From: Caulobacter sp. 602-1
GTDB taxonomy: Bacteria > Pseudomonadota > Alphaproteobacteria > Caulobacterales > Caulobacteraceae
Reading direction: 5' to 3'
Length of the DNA: 64,000 bases
Assembly: GCF_003931565.1 (NCBI RefSeq)
Contig: NZ_RRYI01000001.1
Location: forward strand, 310,001-374,000
Both the position numbers and the translations under genes were made by a program. Numbering within the stretch: the stretch's first letter is position 1; the number at the start of each line of letters is the position of its first letter. Shown one piece after another: positions 42,863-51,112 of the stretch. Below the pieces are notes generated by a model that searched no databases, was not told the DNA's origin, and saw only the letters and a program-made list of their open reading frames with translations.

Positions 42863-44206
42863 CTATGCCTGGCCCAACCAGGTCGACCGGCTGACGGTGT
42901 CGCGGTATTCCTTGATCGTCAGCAGCACGATGATCACCGCTATGACCGTCGCCACGGTGTTGACGGCCATCAGGCCCAGACCGACGCCGTTCGGCCCGGG
43001 GAAAAGGGTGTCGGACAGGAACCCGACCGCGAACGCGCCTCCGCCCAGGGAGATCAGGCCGGTGACGAGGGTGAAGAGGCCCGTGACCTGTCCGCGCAGT
43101 TCGTTGGGCGTGATTTCGTTGAGCCCCGCGAGCGCCGCGACGTATGACCAGGTGCCAGGGACCGTGACCAGGATGAAGCCGAGGTAGGCGAGCGGCGCCG
43201 TCGGAGCCGCGCACATCAGCGCCCCGCAGGTCATCACGACCAACCCTTGGAAAGCGATCACCAACAGAGGGCCGTCTTGACGGCCACGCTTGCGCAGCCA
43301 GTTCAGCACCCATCCGGCGCTCAGGCTGCTGAAGACCCCGATCGGTAGGAAGCCGACCCCGAAGGCGACGCTGACTTCGCTGGCGCTCCAGCCATAGCGC
43401 CGGATGAAGTGCGTCGGCAGCCAGGCCAGTTGGGCGTAGACCGTGATCATGATCAGGGCCGCGCCGCTGATCACCGCGAGGTAGGCGAAACGGTTCTTCG
43501 CGAGAGCCTGCTTCAGGGACATGGAGGACCCGGTCGCGACCGCGCCTTTTTCTCGACGAACGGGTTCGCGCACCGTGGTCAGGGCCAGGATGGCCAGCAG
43601 TAGACCAGGCACGCCGACGAGGATGAAGACGATCTCCCAGTTCTTCATCCCCGCGAGCATCGTCCAGCCCAGCCCCTTCACGAAGCCGGAGAGGTGCAGC
43701 GCCACGGCCCCCAGAAGATAGGCTAGGCCGATGCCCAGCGTGCTGCCCAGCATGAAGACGCTGAAGGCGCGTCCACGGCGTTCGGGCGGGAAATAGTCGG
43801 CGATCAGCGACGCCGCGGCGGGCGAAACGCTCGCCTCGCCGATACCCACGAAAATTCGGGCGATGAAAAAGCCCATGAAGTCGCGGGCGTAGGCGCAGGC
43901 TATGGTCGCCAGGCTCCACACGCAGATGCCCGCGGCCAGGAGCGTGCGCCTGCTGTGGCGATCGACGAAGCGGCCAAGCGGTATGGCGAACAGGCTATAG
44001 GAAACGCCGAAGGCCGCGCCTTGCAGCACGCCCATCTCGGTGTCCGTCAGCCCAAGGTCGGTCTGGATTGGAATGACGAGGATGCCGATGGCGATGCGGT
44101 CCAGGATCGCGAACGCGTAGGCGAACGCCAGGACGGCGACAACGTACCAGGCTCGGACGGGCGAGGGCCAAGGCGCAACGCTGGTGGGGGCGCTCTCGGT
44201 CGTCAT
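42863..44206 (-). CDS. MFS transporter
   Basis: A 447-residue permease with 12 predicted membrane segments. N-terminal signature: YVVAVLAFAYAFAILDRIAIGILVIPIQ; loop 2-3: GRFVDRHSRRTLLAAG; then GIGEASVSPAAASLIADYFPPERRGRAFSVF. It resembles the ACS/spinster-like anion:cation symporters that move organic acids and glycosylated compounds. It overlaps the MDR gene by four bases. A carrier for an acidic substrate, for instance a dicarboxylic or carboxyethyl compound, fits the operon, but the substrate is inferred. Confidence 0.92.
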   Translation of the reverse strand: MTTESAPTSVAPWPSPVRAWYVVAVLAFAYAFAILDRIAIGILVIPIQTDLGLTDTEMGVLQGAAFGVSYSLFAIPLGRFVDRHSRRTLLAAGICVWSLATIACAYARDFMGFFIARIFVGIGEASVSPAAASLIADYFPPERRGRAFSVFMLGSTLGIGLAYLLGAVALHLSGFVKGLGWTMLAGMKNWEIVFILVGVPGLLLAILALTTVREPVRREKGAVATGSSMSLKQALAKNRFAYLAVISGAALIMITVYAQLAWLPTHFIRRYGWSASEVSVAFGVGFLPIGVFSSLSAGWVLNWLRKRGRQDGPLLVIAFQGLVVMTCGALMCAAPTAPLAYLGFILVTVPGTWSYVAALAGLNEITPNELRGQVTGLFTLVTGLISLGGGAFAVGFLSDTLFPGPNGVGLGLMAVNTVATVIAVIIVLLTIKEYRDTVSRSTWLGQA

Positions 44207-45222
44207 AGTGCGTTCCCGCCGATGAGCTCGGGATTGGGCAGGATCACGACCTTGCCGTCCCGCGCCGCGCCGCTCTCCATTTCGTGACGCATGGCGTCCT
44301 TGAAATCACTGAGCGGATAGGTCGCGGCGATCTTGGCGACGAGCAGGCCGTCCGCCGACCAGTTGGCCAAGGACGTCATCATCTTCTGCTTGTCGTCGAC
44401 GGACAGGTCGACCTCGAAATAGGGAGTGCAGAATCCGCGCAACGTCAGGTCCCGCATCAGGAAAAGGTCGCCGGCCACCTGGCAGGGTTGGCCCGACATC
44501 ATGCCGTAAACCGCGAGCACGCCTCCAATGTCCAGGCTCTCGGCCATGCGGTTCGTCGCCGCGCCGGCCACCGCGTCGATGCCATAGCGGATTTTCGCGC
44601 CGCCGGTGGCTTCCGAGACGCGTTCCCGCAGATCGTCGCCGTCGACCACCACCTTGTCCGCGCCTAGCGCGAGCAGATCGGGAACGAGTTCCTGGCGCCG
44701 CACGACATTGATGGTCTTCAGGCCCAGTTGCTTGGCGATGCTGATGTTGAACCGGCCGCAGCTGGAATTCGCCGCGTTCTGAAGGACCCACTCGCCAGGC
44801 TTCAAATCAACGACGCGTGTCATCATCGCGTAGCTGGTCGCGCCGTTGATCGGCATCAGCGACAACTGCACCGGATCGCCGTGATTGACGGCCTTGGTCA
44901 GCTTCTCGGTCTTGACCTTTACATACTGGCTGAAAGTGCCGCCGCGACGGGGAAGAAAGACGCGATCCCCGATCTCGAAGCCGCCGTCGGCGCCGATCTG
45001 GGCGATGCGTCCGCACGCTTCGATGCCGGCCATGGCCGGCGGCGCGGGCGCCCACTGGGGCAGGCGCCCCTCCATGTAGAAGAGGTCCGCCATGTGGATC
45101 GGCGTGGCCTCGATCTGCACGATCGCTTCGTCGGCCTGCGGGTCACCTAGATCAATCGTATCAAGTTCGGCCACCTCGAGAGGGGCGCCGTTGCGCTTAT
45201 AGACGACCGCCAAGGTTTTCAT
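44203..45222 (-). CDS. MDR-family oxidoreductase, enoyl reductase (MECR)-like
   Basis: A 339-residue medium-chain dehydrogenase/reductase without Zn ligands. It has PPAMAGIEACGRIAQIG, the substrate/NADPH segment LMPINGATSYAMMTRVVDL, WVLQNAANSSCGRFNISIAKQLGLKTINVVRR and DAVAGAATNRMAESL, all close to trans-2-enoyl-CoA/ACP reductase ETR1/MECR. It probably reduces an activated double bond with NADPH. It is the second gene of the - strand operon, separated from the receptor gene by a strong hairpin. In a maleimide route, reduction of a vinyl side chain or an enone would be one option. Confidence 0.88.
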   Translation of the reverse strand: MKTLAVVYKRNGAPLEVAELDTIDLGDPQADEAIVQIEATPIHMADLFYMEGRLPQWAPAPPAMAGIEACGRIAQIGADGGFEIGDRVFLPRRGGTFSQYVKVKTEKLTKAVNHGDPVQLSLMPINGATSYAMMTRVVDLKPGEWVLQNAANSSCGRFNISIAKQLGLKTINVVRRQELVPDLLALGADKVVVDGDDLRERVSEATGGAKIRYGIDAVAGAATNRMAESLDIGGVLAVYGMMSGQPCQVAGDLFLMRDLTLRGFCTPYFEVDLSVDDKQKMMTSLANWSADGLLVAKIAATYPLSDFKDAMRHEMESGAARDGKVVILPNPELIGGNAL

Positions 45223-45261
45223 CAGGCCACTCGCAAGTTCGAAGAAAGCACACTCAGGTTC

Positions 45262-45298
45262 GGTCCCGGGGCCGCCCGCCAGCGGCGTCCCCGGGACC
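45262..45298 (-). terminator. Strong hairpin after the receptor gene
   Basis: GGTCCCGGGG (45262-45271) pairs with CCCCGGGACC (45289-45298), and the loop itself holds CCGC/GCGG. It starts eight bases after the TonB receptor stop and precedes the MDR gene. There is no T-run, so partial termination or RNA protection may give high receptor and lower enzyme expression from one promoter. Confidence 0.65.
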
Positions 45299-45305
45299 TG
45301 TCAGA

Positions 45306-47477
45306 CTAGTAGTTGAAGCTGATCCGAGCCATCACGACGCGAGGGTCGGCCGGGTAGCCGGCCACTGACGGCGAGGTGGCGTTGGCGACCTGCAGTACAG
45401 CCGCGTAGTACTTCTCGTTCGCGAGGTTCTTGCCCTCGACCGAGAAGGTCCAATGGCCGTTCGGGGTCTGATAGGCGACCGACGCGTTGAGCAAGCCGCG
45501 CGAGCCCGTCTTCTCGAGATCGACGGTGTTCGACACGTTGTTCCAGTAGCCGGAGATGTAGGTCCAGCCGCCATTCAGACGGATCTTGCCCTGGATGTCG
45601 AGGTCGGGGGTGTAGGTGAAGCCAGCCGAGGCCTGCGTCGGGATGAGCGCCTTGATCTCGCGATCCTGGCAGTTGCGGATGACGTTGTAGGCGTCGCTGC
45701 AAGAGAACGGCGCGGTGTACTTGCCGTCCTGGTGCGAGAAGGAGCCGTAGAGCTCGAGCGCCTGGTTTGGCCGATAGTTGGCCTCCAGTTCGATGCCCTG
45801 GACCCGGGCGCCCGTCGCGTTGGACGTATAGGTGTTGACCGTTCCGGGGAAATAGACCGGCAGTTGCAGGCCGTTGTACACGGCCCTGAAGATCGCGCCG
45901 TTCAGACGGAAGCGATTGTCGGGCGTCTGGTACTTGAAGCCAGCTTCGTAGCTTTTGACCTTTTCCGGATCATAGGCGATCGGGCCGCCTTCGATCCCCG
46001 TACCGGTATTGGTGTTTGGCGAGATGGCGTTGAAGCCGCCGCTCTTGAAGCCCTTGGTGAAGGACACATAGGTCATGAACGACGGTTGGATCTGCCATTC
46101 CAGCCCGATCTTCGGCGTCCAGGCCTTCCAGTCCTGCTTCGCGGCCTGACCGTAGGTCCGCTGCGTATAATAGGCCTGCGTGAATTTGGTCTGTTCGTAG
46201 GTGTAGCGAAGACCGCCCGTCAGCCCGACGGTGTCGGTGATCTTGAACGTCCCCTGGGCATAGGCCGCCGCGGCGTCCGTCTTGCGATACAGGTTCTTGG
46301 GCGGCGACGTGATCGGCTCGAAGTCGTAGGCGTTTTCGTTGAAGTAGTAGACTCCCACGACGCCCTTGAACCGTTCCGTGTCGTAGCTCGCGTTGAACTC
46401 CTGGCTCCAACTTTTGTCGTGAATGTCGAAGTCGATCAGGATCGGCGCGGTGTTCGTCACCATCACCAGCGGAATGATCAACCGATTGTTCAGGCGCCGA
46501 TAGCTGCTGATGGAGTTCAGGGTCCAGTCGCCGACCTCGTAGCGGGCCTGCACGCCGGCGCCCCAGGACGTCAGGTTGCCGTAGTGTTTCCCGGTGATCT
46601 CGGTGGTGAACGGATCGCGGTCGGGCTTGGCGAGCGGAAAGGTGACCCCAGGATAGTTGGTCAGGTTGACGCCCGTCAGGGAATGGGACTTGTCCTTGGT
46701 GTAGTCGGCGGTCGCCGTGATGGTGAACCTGTCGGTGGGCGTGTAGTGCAGCTTCCCACGCGTCGAGATGAGGTTGCGGTTGTTCAGCTTGTCGCCGGTG
46801 ATCGTGTTCTCCACGAGCCCGTCTCGGCGGCGGTAAAGCCCGCTGATCGAGGCGGTGAGATTGTCCGCGAGCGGACCCGCGACATAGGCGCGGGCGTCAA
46901 GGGTGTTGAAGCTGCCGTAGGCGACGTCGCCTGACACCTCCGGTGTCTGGCCGGGCGTCTTGGTGATGATGTTGATCGCGCCGCCCGAGGCGTTGCGGCC
47001 ATAGAGGGTGCCTTGCGGCCCCCGCAGCACTTCCACCCGATCCACGTCGGAGAAGTCGAACAGCGCGCCGTTGGTGCGCGGCATATAGGCGCCGTCCACG
47101 TAGATCGCCACGGCCGGGTCGGCCAGGATGCCGGAGTTGTCCTGCCCCGCACCGCGAATATAGATCCGGGCCGCGTTGGACACGGCGGTCGGGGGCGAGA
47201 TCAGGGTGTTGGGAAGGCTGTTGCTGAGGTCGCGAACGCTCGTGATCTGACGGTTCTTGAGCGTTTGGGCGGTGAGGGCGGTCACAGCCACGGGCGAGCG
47301 CTGAAGGTTCTCGGACGTGCGTTGAGCGGTGACGATGATTTCTTCCAGAGCGCTCTGATCGTTCGCTTGATCCTGGGCCCAGGCTCCAGGCGCCGATAGC
47401 AAAGCTGCCGACGAGACCGTCGCGAAGACTGTAATTCCCATATAAATGGAAGACTTGCGCCTATAGATCTTAGTCAT
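45306..47477 (-). CDS. TonB-dependent receptor of the catabolic cluster
   Basis: A 723-residue receptor, shorter than the sugar receptors. It has a signal peptide ending in GAWAQ, TonB box LEEIIVTAQRTSENLQ, plug motifs SVRDLSNSLPN and IYIRGAGQD, and DVDRVEVLRGPQGTLYGRNASGGAINIITKTPG. The barrel ends in VVMARISFNY. This pesticin/FyuA-like subgroup often imports aromatic or siderophore-like molecules. It has an AGGGGA ribosome site nine bases from the ATG and heads the eight-gene operon. Uptake of a tetrapyrrole fragment or other bulky organic molecule would fit the neighbours. Confidence 0.92.
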   Translation of the reverse strand: MTKIYRRKSSIYMGITVFATVSSAALLSAPGAWAQDQANDQSALEEIIVTAQRTSENLQRSPVAVTALTAQTLKNRQITSVRDLSNSLPNTLISPPTAVSNAARIYIRGAGQDNSGILADPAVAIYVDGAYMPRTNGALFDFSDVDRVEVLRGPQGTLYGRNASGGAINIITKTPGQTPEVSGDVAYGSFNTLDARAYVAGPLADNLTASISGLYRRRDGLVENTITGDKLNNRNLISTRGKLHYTPTDRFTITATADYTKDKSHSLTGVNLTNYPGVTFPLAKPDRDPFTTEITGKHYGNLTSWGAGVQARYEVGDWTLNSISSYRRLNNRLIIPLVMVTNTAPILIDFDIHDKSWSQEFNASYDTERFKGVVGVYYFNENAYDFEPITSPPKNLYRKTDAAAAYAQGTFKITDTVGLTGGLRYTYEQTKFTQAYYTQRTYGQAAKQDWKAWTPKIGLEWQIQPSFMTYVSFTKGFKSGGFNAISPNTNTGTGIEGGPIAYDPEKVKSYEAGFKYQTPDNRFRLNGAIFRAVYNGLQLPVYFPGTVNTYTSNATGARVQGIELEANYRPNQALELYGSFSHQDGKYTAPFSCSDAYNVIRNCQDREIKALIPTQASAGFTYTPDLDIQGKIRLNGGWTYISGYWNNVSNTVDLEKTGSRGLLNASVAYQTPNGHWTFSVEGKNLANEKYYAAVLQVANATSPSVAGYPADPRVVMARISFNY

Positions 47478-47798
47478 TTTTCTACGGTCCCCTTCTGTGT
47501 CGCGTATATTGGTGCGTTTTTATAAATCCGTAACTTTGGAGTGCGAAAATCCAAGGCGCGGCTCGGCGCCAATTGATGATCTCATCACGCAGACTATGTG
47601 CGGGTCTTCGGATTTGAACCTGAAATAAGGTACATGATCGTCTATCGGATATGCGCTCCGCCCACGCACAGAAATCACGAGCACGGATCAGCAGAAAAAC
47701 GAAGCTCAACGCCAGTCAAAGCGCCGGCGTCATCACAACCTGTCCTTGTCTGAAATTTTCTGGAGCGCTCAGGGACTCTCGATACCAGGCGTGATCTT
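47478..47798 (-). promoter_or_regulatory. Upstream region of the cluster TonB operon
   Basis: About 320 bases without a plausible gene. The first 200 are clearly more AT-rich than the surroundings, with TTTTTATAAATCCGTAAC near 47516-47533, so the promoter is likely here. CTATCGGATATGCGC near 47642-47656 carries a CGGATA core also seen before the IclR gene and the NCS1 permease. The remaining stretch up to 47798 shows nothing that I can name. Confidence 0.4.
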
Positions 47799-47830
47799 CC
47801 TCGCCCTGGCCTTTGATGGGCCGGGCGAGG
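47799..47830 (-). terminator. Hairpin after the NodB-fold gene pair
   Basis: CCTCGCCC (47799-47806) pairs with GGGCGAGG (47823-47830), with an inner GGCC/GGCC pair in the loop. It lies ten bases beyond the stop of the gene at 47841-48767. No T-run is seen, so it may be a weak terminator or 3-prime end stabiliser of the five-gene operon. Confidence 0.6.
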
Positions 47831-47840
47831 CGAACCAGGC

Positions 47841-48767
47841 TCAGGCCTGCTCGCTCTCCGCGAATAGATCCGCGGCCTCGCCGGCCGTGACCGCCGCGAA
47901 GCCGCTCGCGCCCGCCAGACCGGCGAGCATCCGGCGAAGGGACGCGATCCGGAAAGGCTGGCCAGCCACATAAGGCGTCAGCGTGAACCCGAGCACCCGG
48001 CCGCCGAAACGCTCGGCGTCGCCTGAAAGGTAGGCCTGCGCGGCCAGAACCTGATCGGCCCATTGGTCCTCGGTCTGGCGTCGATCGTTCAAAAGCGCGC
48101 GGTCATCCAATTCGTTGGAGATAGGCAGCGAAAGGATCCCGCCGGCCGGCGTCGCCATCGGCAGCGGAACCTCGTCCGACTCCCAATCCAGGCAGACCTC
48201 GAAGCCCGCTCCGGCGAGCAATTCCAGTGTGGAGAACGACTGCTGACGAGCTGGGCTCATCCATGTCCTGGGCGAAAGTCCCGCCTCGGCGAACGCCGCC
48301 TTGGTCTCCTCGATCCAGGCGTTCTCGGTCTCGCGGTCCAGGCCGCCCCAGTGGATGTGATCGGTGTCGACTCCGTAGGCCGCCACCTCGTGGCCGTCTT
48401 CCAGGATCGACTCGATGAGCGGCTTCAACCGCGGCAGCAACACGGCGTTGATCGGGAAGGTAGCCTTGAGACCTTCCCGCTTGAGGGCGTCGAGGATGCG
48501 GAAGACACCGACGCGAGCGCCATAGTCGCGGGTGGTGTAGTGGCGCAGGTCCGGATAGGGCGTGACCATCGCGCCCGGATGCTTGAACGGCTTGCCCGAC
48601 GGATTGAGCATGTGATGCTCGAGCGGAACGACGATGACGCCAAGCACCGACGTTCCGCCTGGCCAGGCGATCCTTGGCCGCGAGATCGCCGGCCGCCAGT
48701 CGTACAGCGATTGGTCCATGCCGTAGGCGCGATGCGGATAGTCCAGATATTCCGAGGGCATCGGCAT
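47841..48767 (-). CDS. NodB-fold hydrolase 1 (PuuE / cyclic imide hydrolase-like)
   Basis: A 308-residue protein of the polysaccharide-deacetylase fold. In its N-terminal half it has WPGGTSVLGVIVVPLEH, RDYGARVGVFRILDALKREGLKATFPINA and DGHEVAAYGVDTDHIHWG. This subgroup includes allantoinase PuuE and bacterial cyclic imide hydrolases rather than sugar deacetylases; there is no signal peptide, so it is cytoplasmic. The 'SHG' motif of relatives reads AYG here (residues 130-132), so it may be the less active partner of the protein encoded just upstream, three bases away. A role in opening a cyclic imide is inferred. Confidence 0.85.
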   Translation of the reverse strand: MPMPSEYLDYPHRAYGMDQSLYDWRPAISRPRIAWPGGTSVLGVIVVPLEHHMLNPSGKPFKHPGAMVTPYPDLRHYTTRDYGARVGVFRILDALKREGLKATFPINAVLLPRLKPLIESILEDGHEVAAYGVDTDHIHWGGLDRETENAWIEETKAAFAEAGLSPRTWMSPARQQSFSTLELLAGAGFEVCLDWESDEVPLPMATPAGGILSLPISNELDDRALLNDRRQTEDQWADQVLAAQAYLSGDAERFGGRVLGFTLTPYVAGQPFRIASLRRMLAGLAGASGFAAVTAGEAADLFAESEQA

Positions 48768-48770
48768 CGG

Positions 48771-49718
48771 TCAGTCCTCCGTCAGTTCGAAGCCGGTCCC
48801 GCCGGTCGCCAGTCCTCTGGCCTCGATGTCGGCGACCGTCTGGTCCCAGTACTGTTCGCGATAGACCTGGGCGATCTCGGCGGCGGTCGCGAACCAGACG
48901 TCGGAGCCGTGGTCGACGATATGGGTCAGGGCGTCTTCGAACGCGCGGATGCGGTGTGGCTGGCCGACCAGATAGGCGTGAAGCGGGATGCACATCACCG
49001 TGCCGCTGCGGTCGCCCTCCTCCAGCAACTGGTCGAAGTGCCGCTTCAGCACCTCGGCGTAACGCCAGGGATCCATGGCGAGCGCGCCATAGGTGATGAC
49101 GTCGTTGACCTCCAGCGAATAGGGCATCGAGACGAGACGCCCGCTTTTGGTCTTCAGCGGCTGCGGCTGGTCGTCCTGGAAGAGGTCGCAGGTGTACCAG
49201 AAGTCGTATTCCGCCAGCAGGTCGAAGGTCCGCTCGGTGTGGGTGAGCGCCGGGGCCAGATAGCCGCGGATCCGCTGCCCAGTGGCGCTCTGGATCGAGC
49301 GGATCGAGTCCTCGATGATAGCCCGCTCCTGGGCTTCATCCATGCCGTAGGAGTAGCGGGTGTTGTAGATGCCGTGGGAGAAGAACTCCCAATTGCGCTT
49401 GGCGCAGGCCTCGATGATTTCCGGATGGTGGTCGATGAGCGCGGTCGACAGCGAGATCGAGCCGCGCAGGCCAAAGCGATCCATCAATTCCATCAGCCGC
49501 CAATGACCGACGCGGTTGCCCCAGTCGCGCTGGGAATAGCCGACCACATCCGGGGACGGTTTGGGCCAGCCCGGCCGCGACGGGTTCTTCGGCGGGTCGA
49601 ATTCGTAGAACTCGATGTTGGGCGCGATCCAGAAGGCGAGCTTCTTGCCGCCTGGCCAGACGATCTTGGGCCGGTTCCGATACGGCCAATAGTCGTAGAG
49701 GTTCGGATCGGCGCGCAT
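48771..49718 (-). CDS. NodB-fold hydrolase 2 (PuuE / cyclic imide hydrolase-like)
   Basis: A 315-residue cytoplasmic NodB-fold protein. It has IVWPGGKKLAFWIAPNIEFYE, RDWGNRVGHWRLMELMDRFGLRGSIS (64-89), WEFFSHGIYNTRYSYGM (110-126) with the conserved SHG, YLAPALTHTERTFDLLAEYDFWYTCD and LHAYLVGQPHRIRAFEDAL. This pattern matches the allantoinase PuuE / imidase group. The start at 49718 lies four bases after the lyase stop; an ATG at 49742 would overlap it. Co-transcription with a hydratase and lyase suggests opening of a maleimide-type ring. Confidence 0.87.
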   Translation of the reverse strand: MRADPNLYDYWPYRNRPKIVWPGGKKLAFWIAPNIEFYEFDPPKNPSRPGWPKPSPDVVGYSQRDWGNRVGHWRLMELMDRFGLRGSISLSTALIDHHPEIIEACAKRNWEFFSHGIYNTRYSYGMDEAQERAIIEDSIRSIQSATGQRIRGYLAPALTHTERTFDLLAEYDFWYTCDLFQDDQPQPLKTKSGRLVSMPYSLEVNDVITYGALAMDPWRYAEVLKRHFDQLLEEGDRSGTVMCIPLHAYLVGQPHRIRAFEDALTHIVDHGSDVWFATAAEIAQVYREQYWDQTVADIEARGLATGGTGFELTED

Positions 49719-49722
49719 GGAC

Positions 49723-50622
49723 TCAGCGCTCCGCGGCCGCACGGTAGAGCTCCAATTTGAGGCCTGGATCGTAGCGATCTCCGAGCGTGGCCATCTCGTC
49801 GATGCCGAGGCGCTCGTTCAGTCCCTTGAAGTCGAGCATGCTGCGCAGCATCGGCTGAGTGGAGCCGTTTTCGCGCAGGCTCTTCAGGAAGACTTCGGCC
49901 TGATGCACCAGATTGCGCACGAGCGCGCCCGGCGAGATCACCAGCTTGAAGCCCATGTCGGAGAGCTGGGCCAGGGTGAAGGGCGGCGTCGTTCCTCCCT
50001 CCACCATGTTGGCGATGAGCGGAACGCCAGGCAGGGCCTTCACGATGGCTCTCATCTCCGCCTCGGTGCGCGGCGCCTCGACGAAAATGACGTCGGCTCC
50101 GGTCTCGCGATAGCGCACCGCCCGCTCGATCGCTTCCTCGAAGCCGATCACGGAGATGGCGTCCGTTCGCGCGATCACCAGGGTCTCGGCGGACTCGCGG
50201 GCGTCAAGCACGGCGGCGAGCTTGCCGCACATCTCCTCCACGGAGATCACCGTCTTGCCCGCCAGGTGGCCGCAGCGCTTGGGGAAGGACTGGTCCTCGA
50301 TTTGCATCGCCGAGGCCCCGGCGCGCTCCAGCAGCTTGATCGTGCGGCGAGCGCTGATCGAGCCGCCGAAGCCGGTGTCGGCGTCGACGATGATCGGCAC
50401 GGACACCCGTTCGCGAATCCGCGCCGTCACGTCGACCACATGGTCGAGGCTTACGAGCCCGATGTCGGGCCTGCCCAGCTGGGTGTAGGAGATCGCCGCG
50501 CCCGAAAGATAGACCGCCTCGAACCCGGCGTTCTCGATCATCAGCGCCGAAAGAGGATCGTAGGCCCCGGGGGCGAGAAGGGCCTCACTCCCGGCCAGCC
50601 TCTGCGACAGGGTTTTATTCAT
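49723..50622 (-). CDS. 2,3-dimethylmalate lyase-like enzyme (PEP mutase/isocitrate lyase superfamily)
   Basis: A 299-residue lyase. It has PIIVDADTGFGG with D80 and D82, AMQIEDQSFPKRCGHLAGKTVI with catalytic Cys117, VIARTDAISVIGFEEA, FVEAPRTEAEMR and NMVEGGTTPPFTLAQLSDMG. The 'PKRCGHLxGK' form is that of 2,3-dimethylmalate lyase and related oxaloacetate-type hydrolases rather than of methylisocitrate lyase. It would cleave a 2,3-dialkylmalate into a 2-oxoacid and a saturated acid. Its start overlaps the end of the hydratase small subunit by eight bases. Confidence 0.9.
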   Translation of the reverse strand: MNKTLSQRLAGSEALLAPGAYDPLSALMIENAGFEAVYLSGAAISYTQLGRPDIGLVSLDHVVDVTARIRERVSVPIIVDADTGFGGSISARRTIKLLERAGASAMQIEDQSFPKRCGHLAGKTVISVEEMCGKLAAVLDARESAETLVIARTDAISVIGFEEAIERAVRYRETGADVIFVEAPRTEAEMRAIVKALPGVPLIANMVEGGTTPPFTLAQLSDMGFKLVISPGALVRNLVHQAEVFLKSLRENGSTQPMLRSMLDFKGLNERLGIDEMATLGDRYDPGLKLELYRAAAER

Positions 50623-51112
50623 CGTCGGACTCCGGCGCCGCCAGACGGCGCTTTAGGTGCGGCAATAGCCCGCCGTCGCGGATCATCGCCATGATATGAC
50701 GGGGGAGGGGCTCGAGCTCATAGGTCTTGCCCGTCGTTAGGTTATCGAGGGCGCCTTCCTCCAAGCGGATCTGCAACTGATCGCCTGGCGAGATTTCAGC
50801 CGCCTGTCGGAACACGACCGCCGGGACGCCGAGATTGATGGCGTTGCGGAAGAAGATTCGCGCGAACGACGTCGCCAAGACCGCCGAGACGCCCAGCAGC
50901 TTCAGTGACACCGCCGCCTGTTCGCGCGATGACCCCATACCGAAATTGGCGCCGGCGACCACGAGATCGCCCTGACGCACGCTGGAGGGGAAGGACGGGT
51001 CGAGCGCCTCCAGGCAATGGCTGGCGAGTTCCCGAGCGCTGGATTTCATGTAGGCGCCGGGCGCCAGGAGGTCGGTGTCGACATTGTCGCCGAAGACGAA
51101 CGCGCGGCCCAT
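50615..51112 (-). CDS. LeuD/DmdB-like hydratase small subunit 2
   Basis: A 165-residue swivel subunit of the short (archaeal/DmdB) type, with FVFGDNVDTDLLAPGAYM, VVAGANFGMGSSREQAAVSL and FFRNAINLGVPAVV. It overlaps its large subunit by one base (TGATG) and the lyase gene by eight. Two-subunit hydratases of this shape include 2,3-dimethylmaleate hydratase (DmdAB) and archaeal homoaconitase-like enzymes. Small and large subunits differ clearly in type from the other LeuCD pair in the window, so the two pairs are not a recent duplication. Confidence 0.9.
   Translation of the reverse strand: MGRAFVFGDNVDTDLLAPGAYMKSSARELASHCLEALDPSFPSSVRQGDLVVAGANFGMGSSREQAAVSLKLLGVSAVLATSFARIFFRNAINLGVPAVVFRQAAEISPGDQLQIRLEEGALDNLTTGKTYELEPLPRHIMAMIRDGGLLPHLKRRLAAPESDDE

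Noticed and set aside
47841..49718. Chitin or peptidoglycan deacetylases acting with the nag locus
   Set aside because: Both lack signal peptides and have the PuuE/imidase style of motif, and they are in an operon with a hydratase and lyase.
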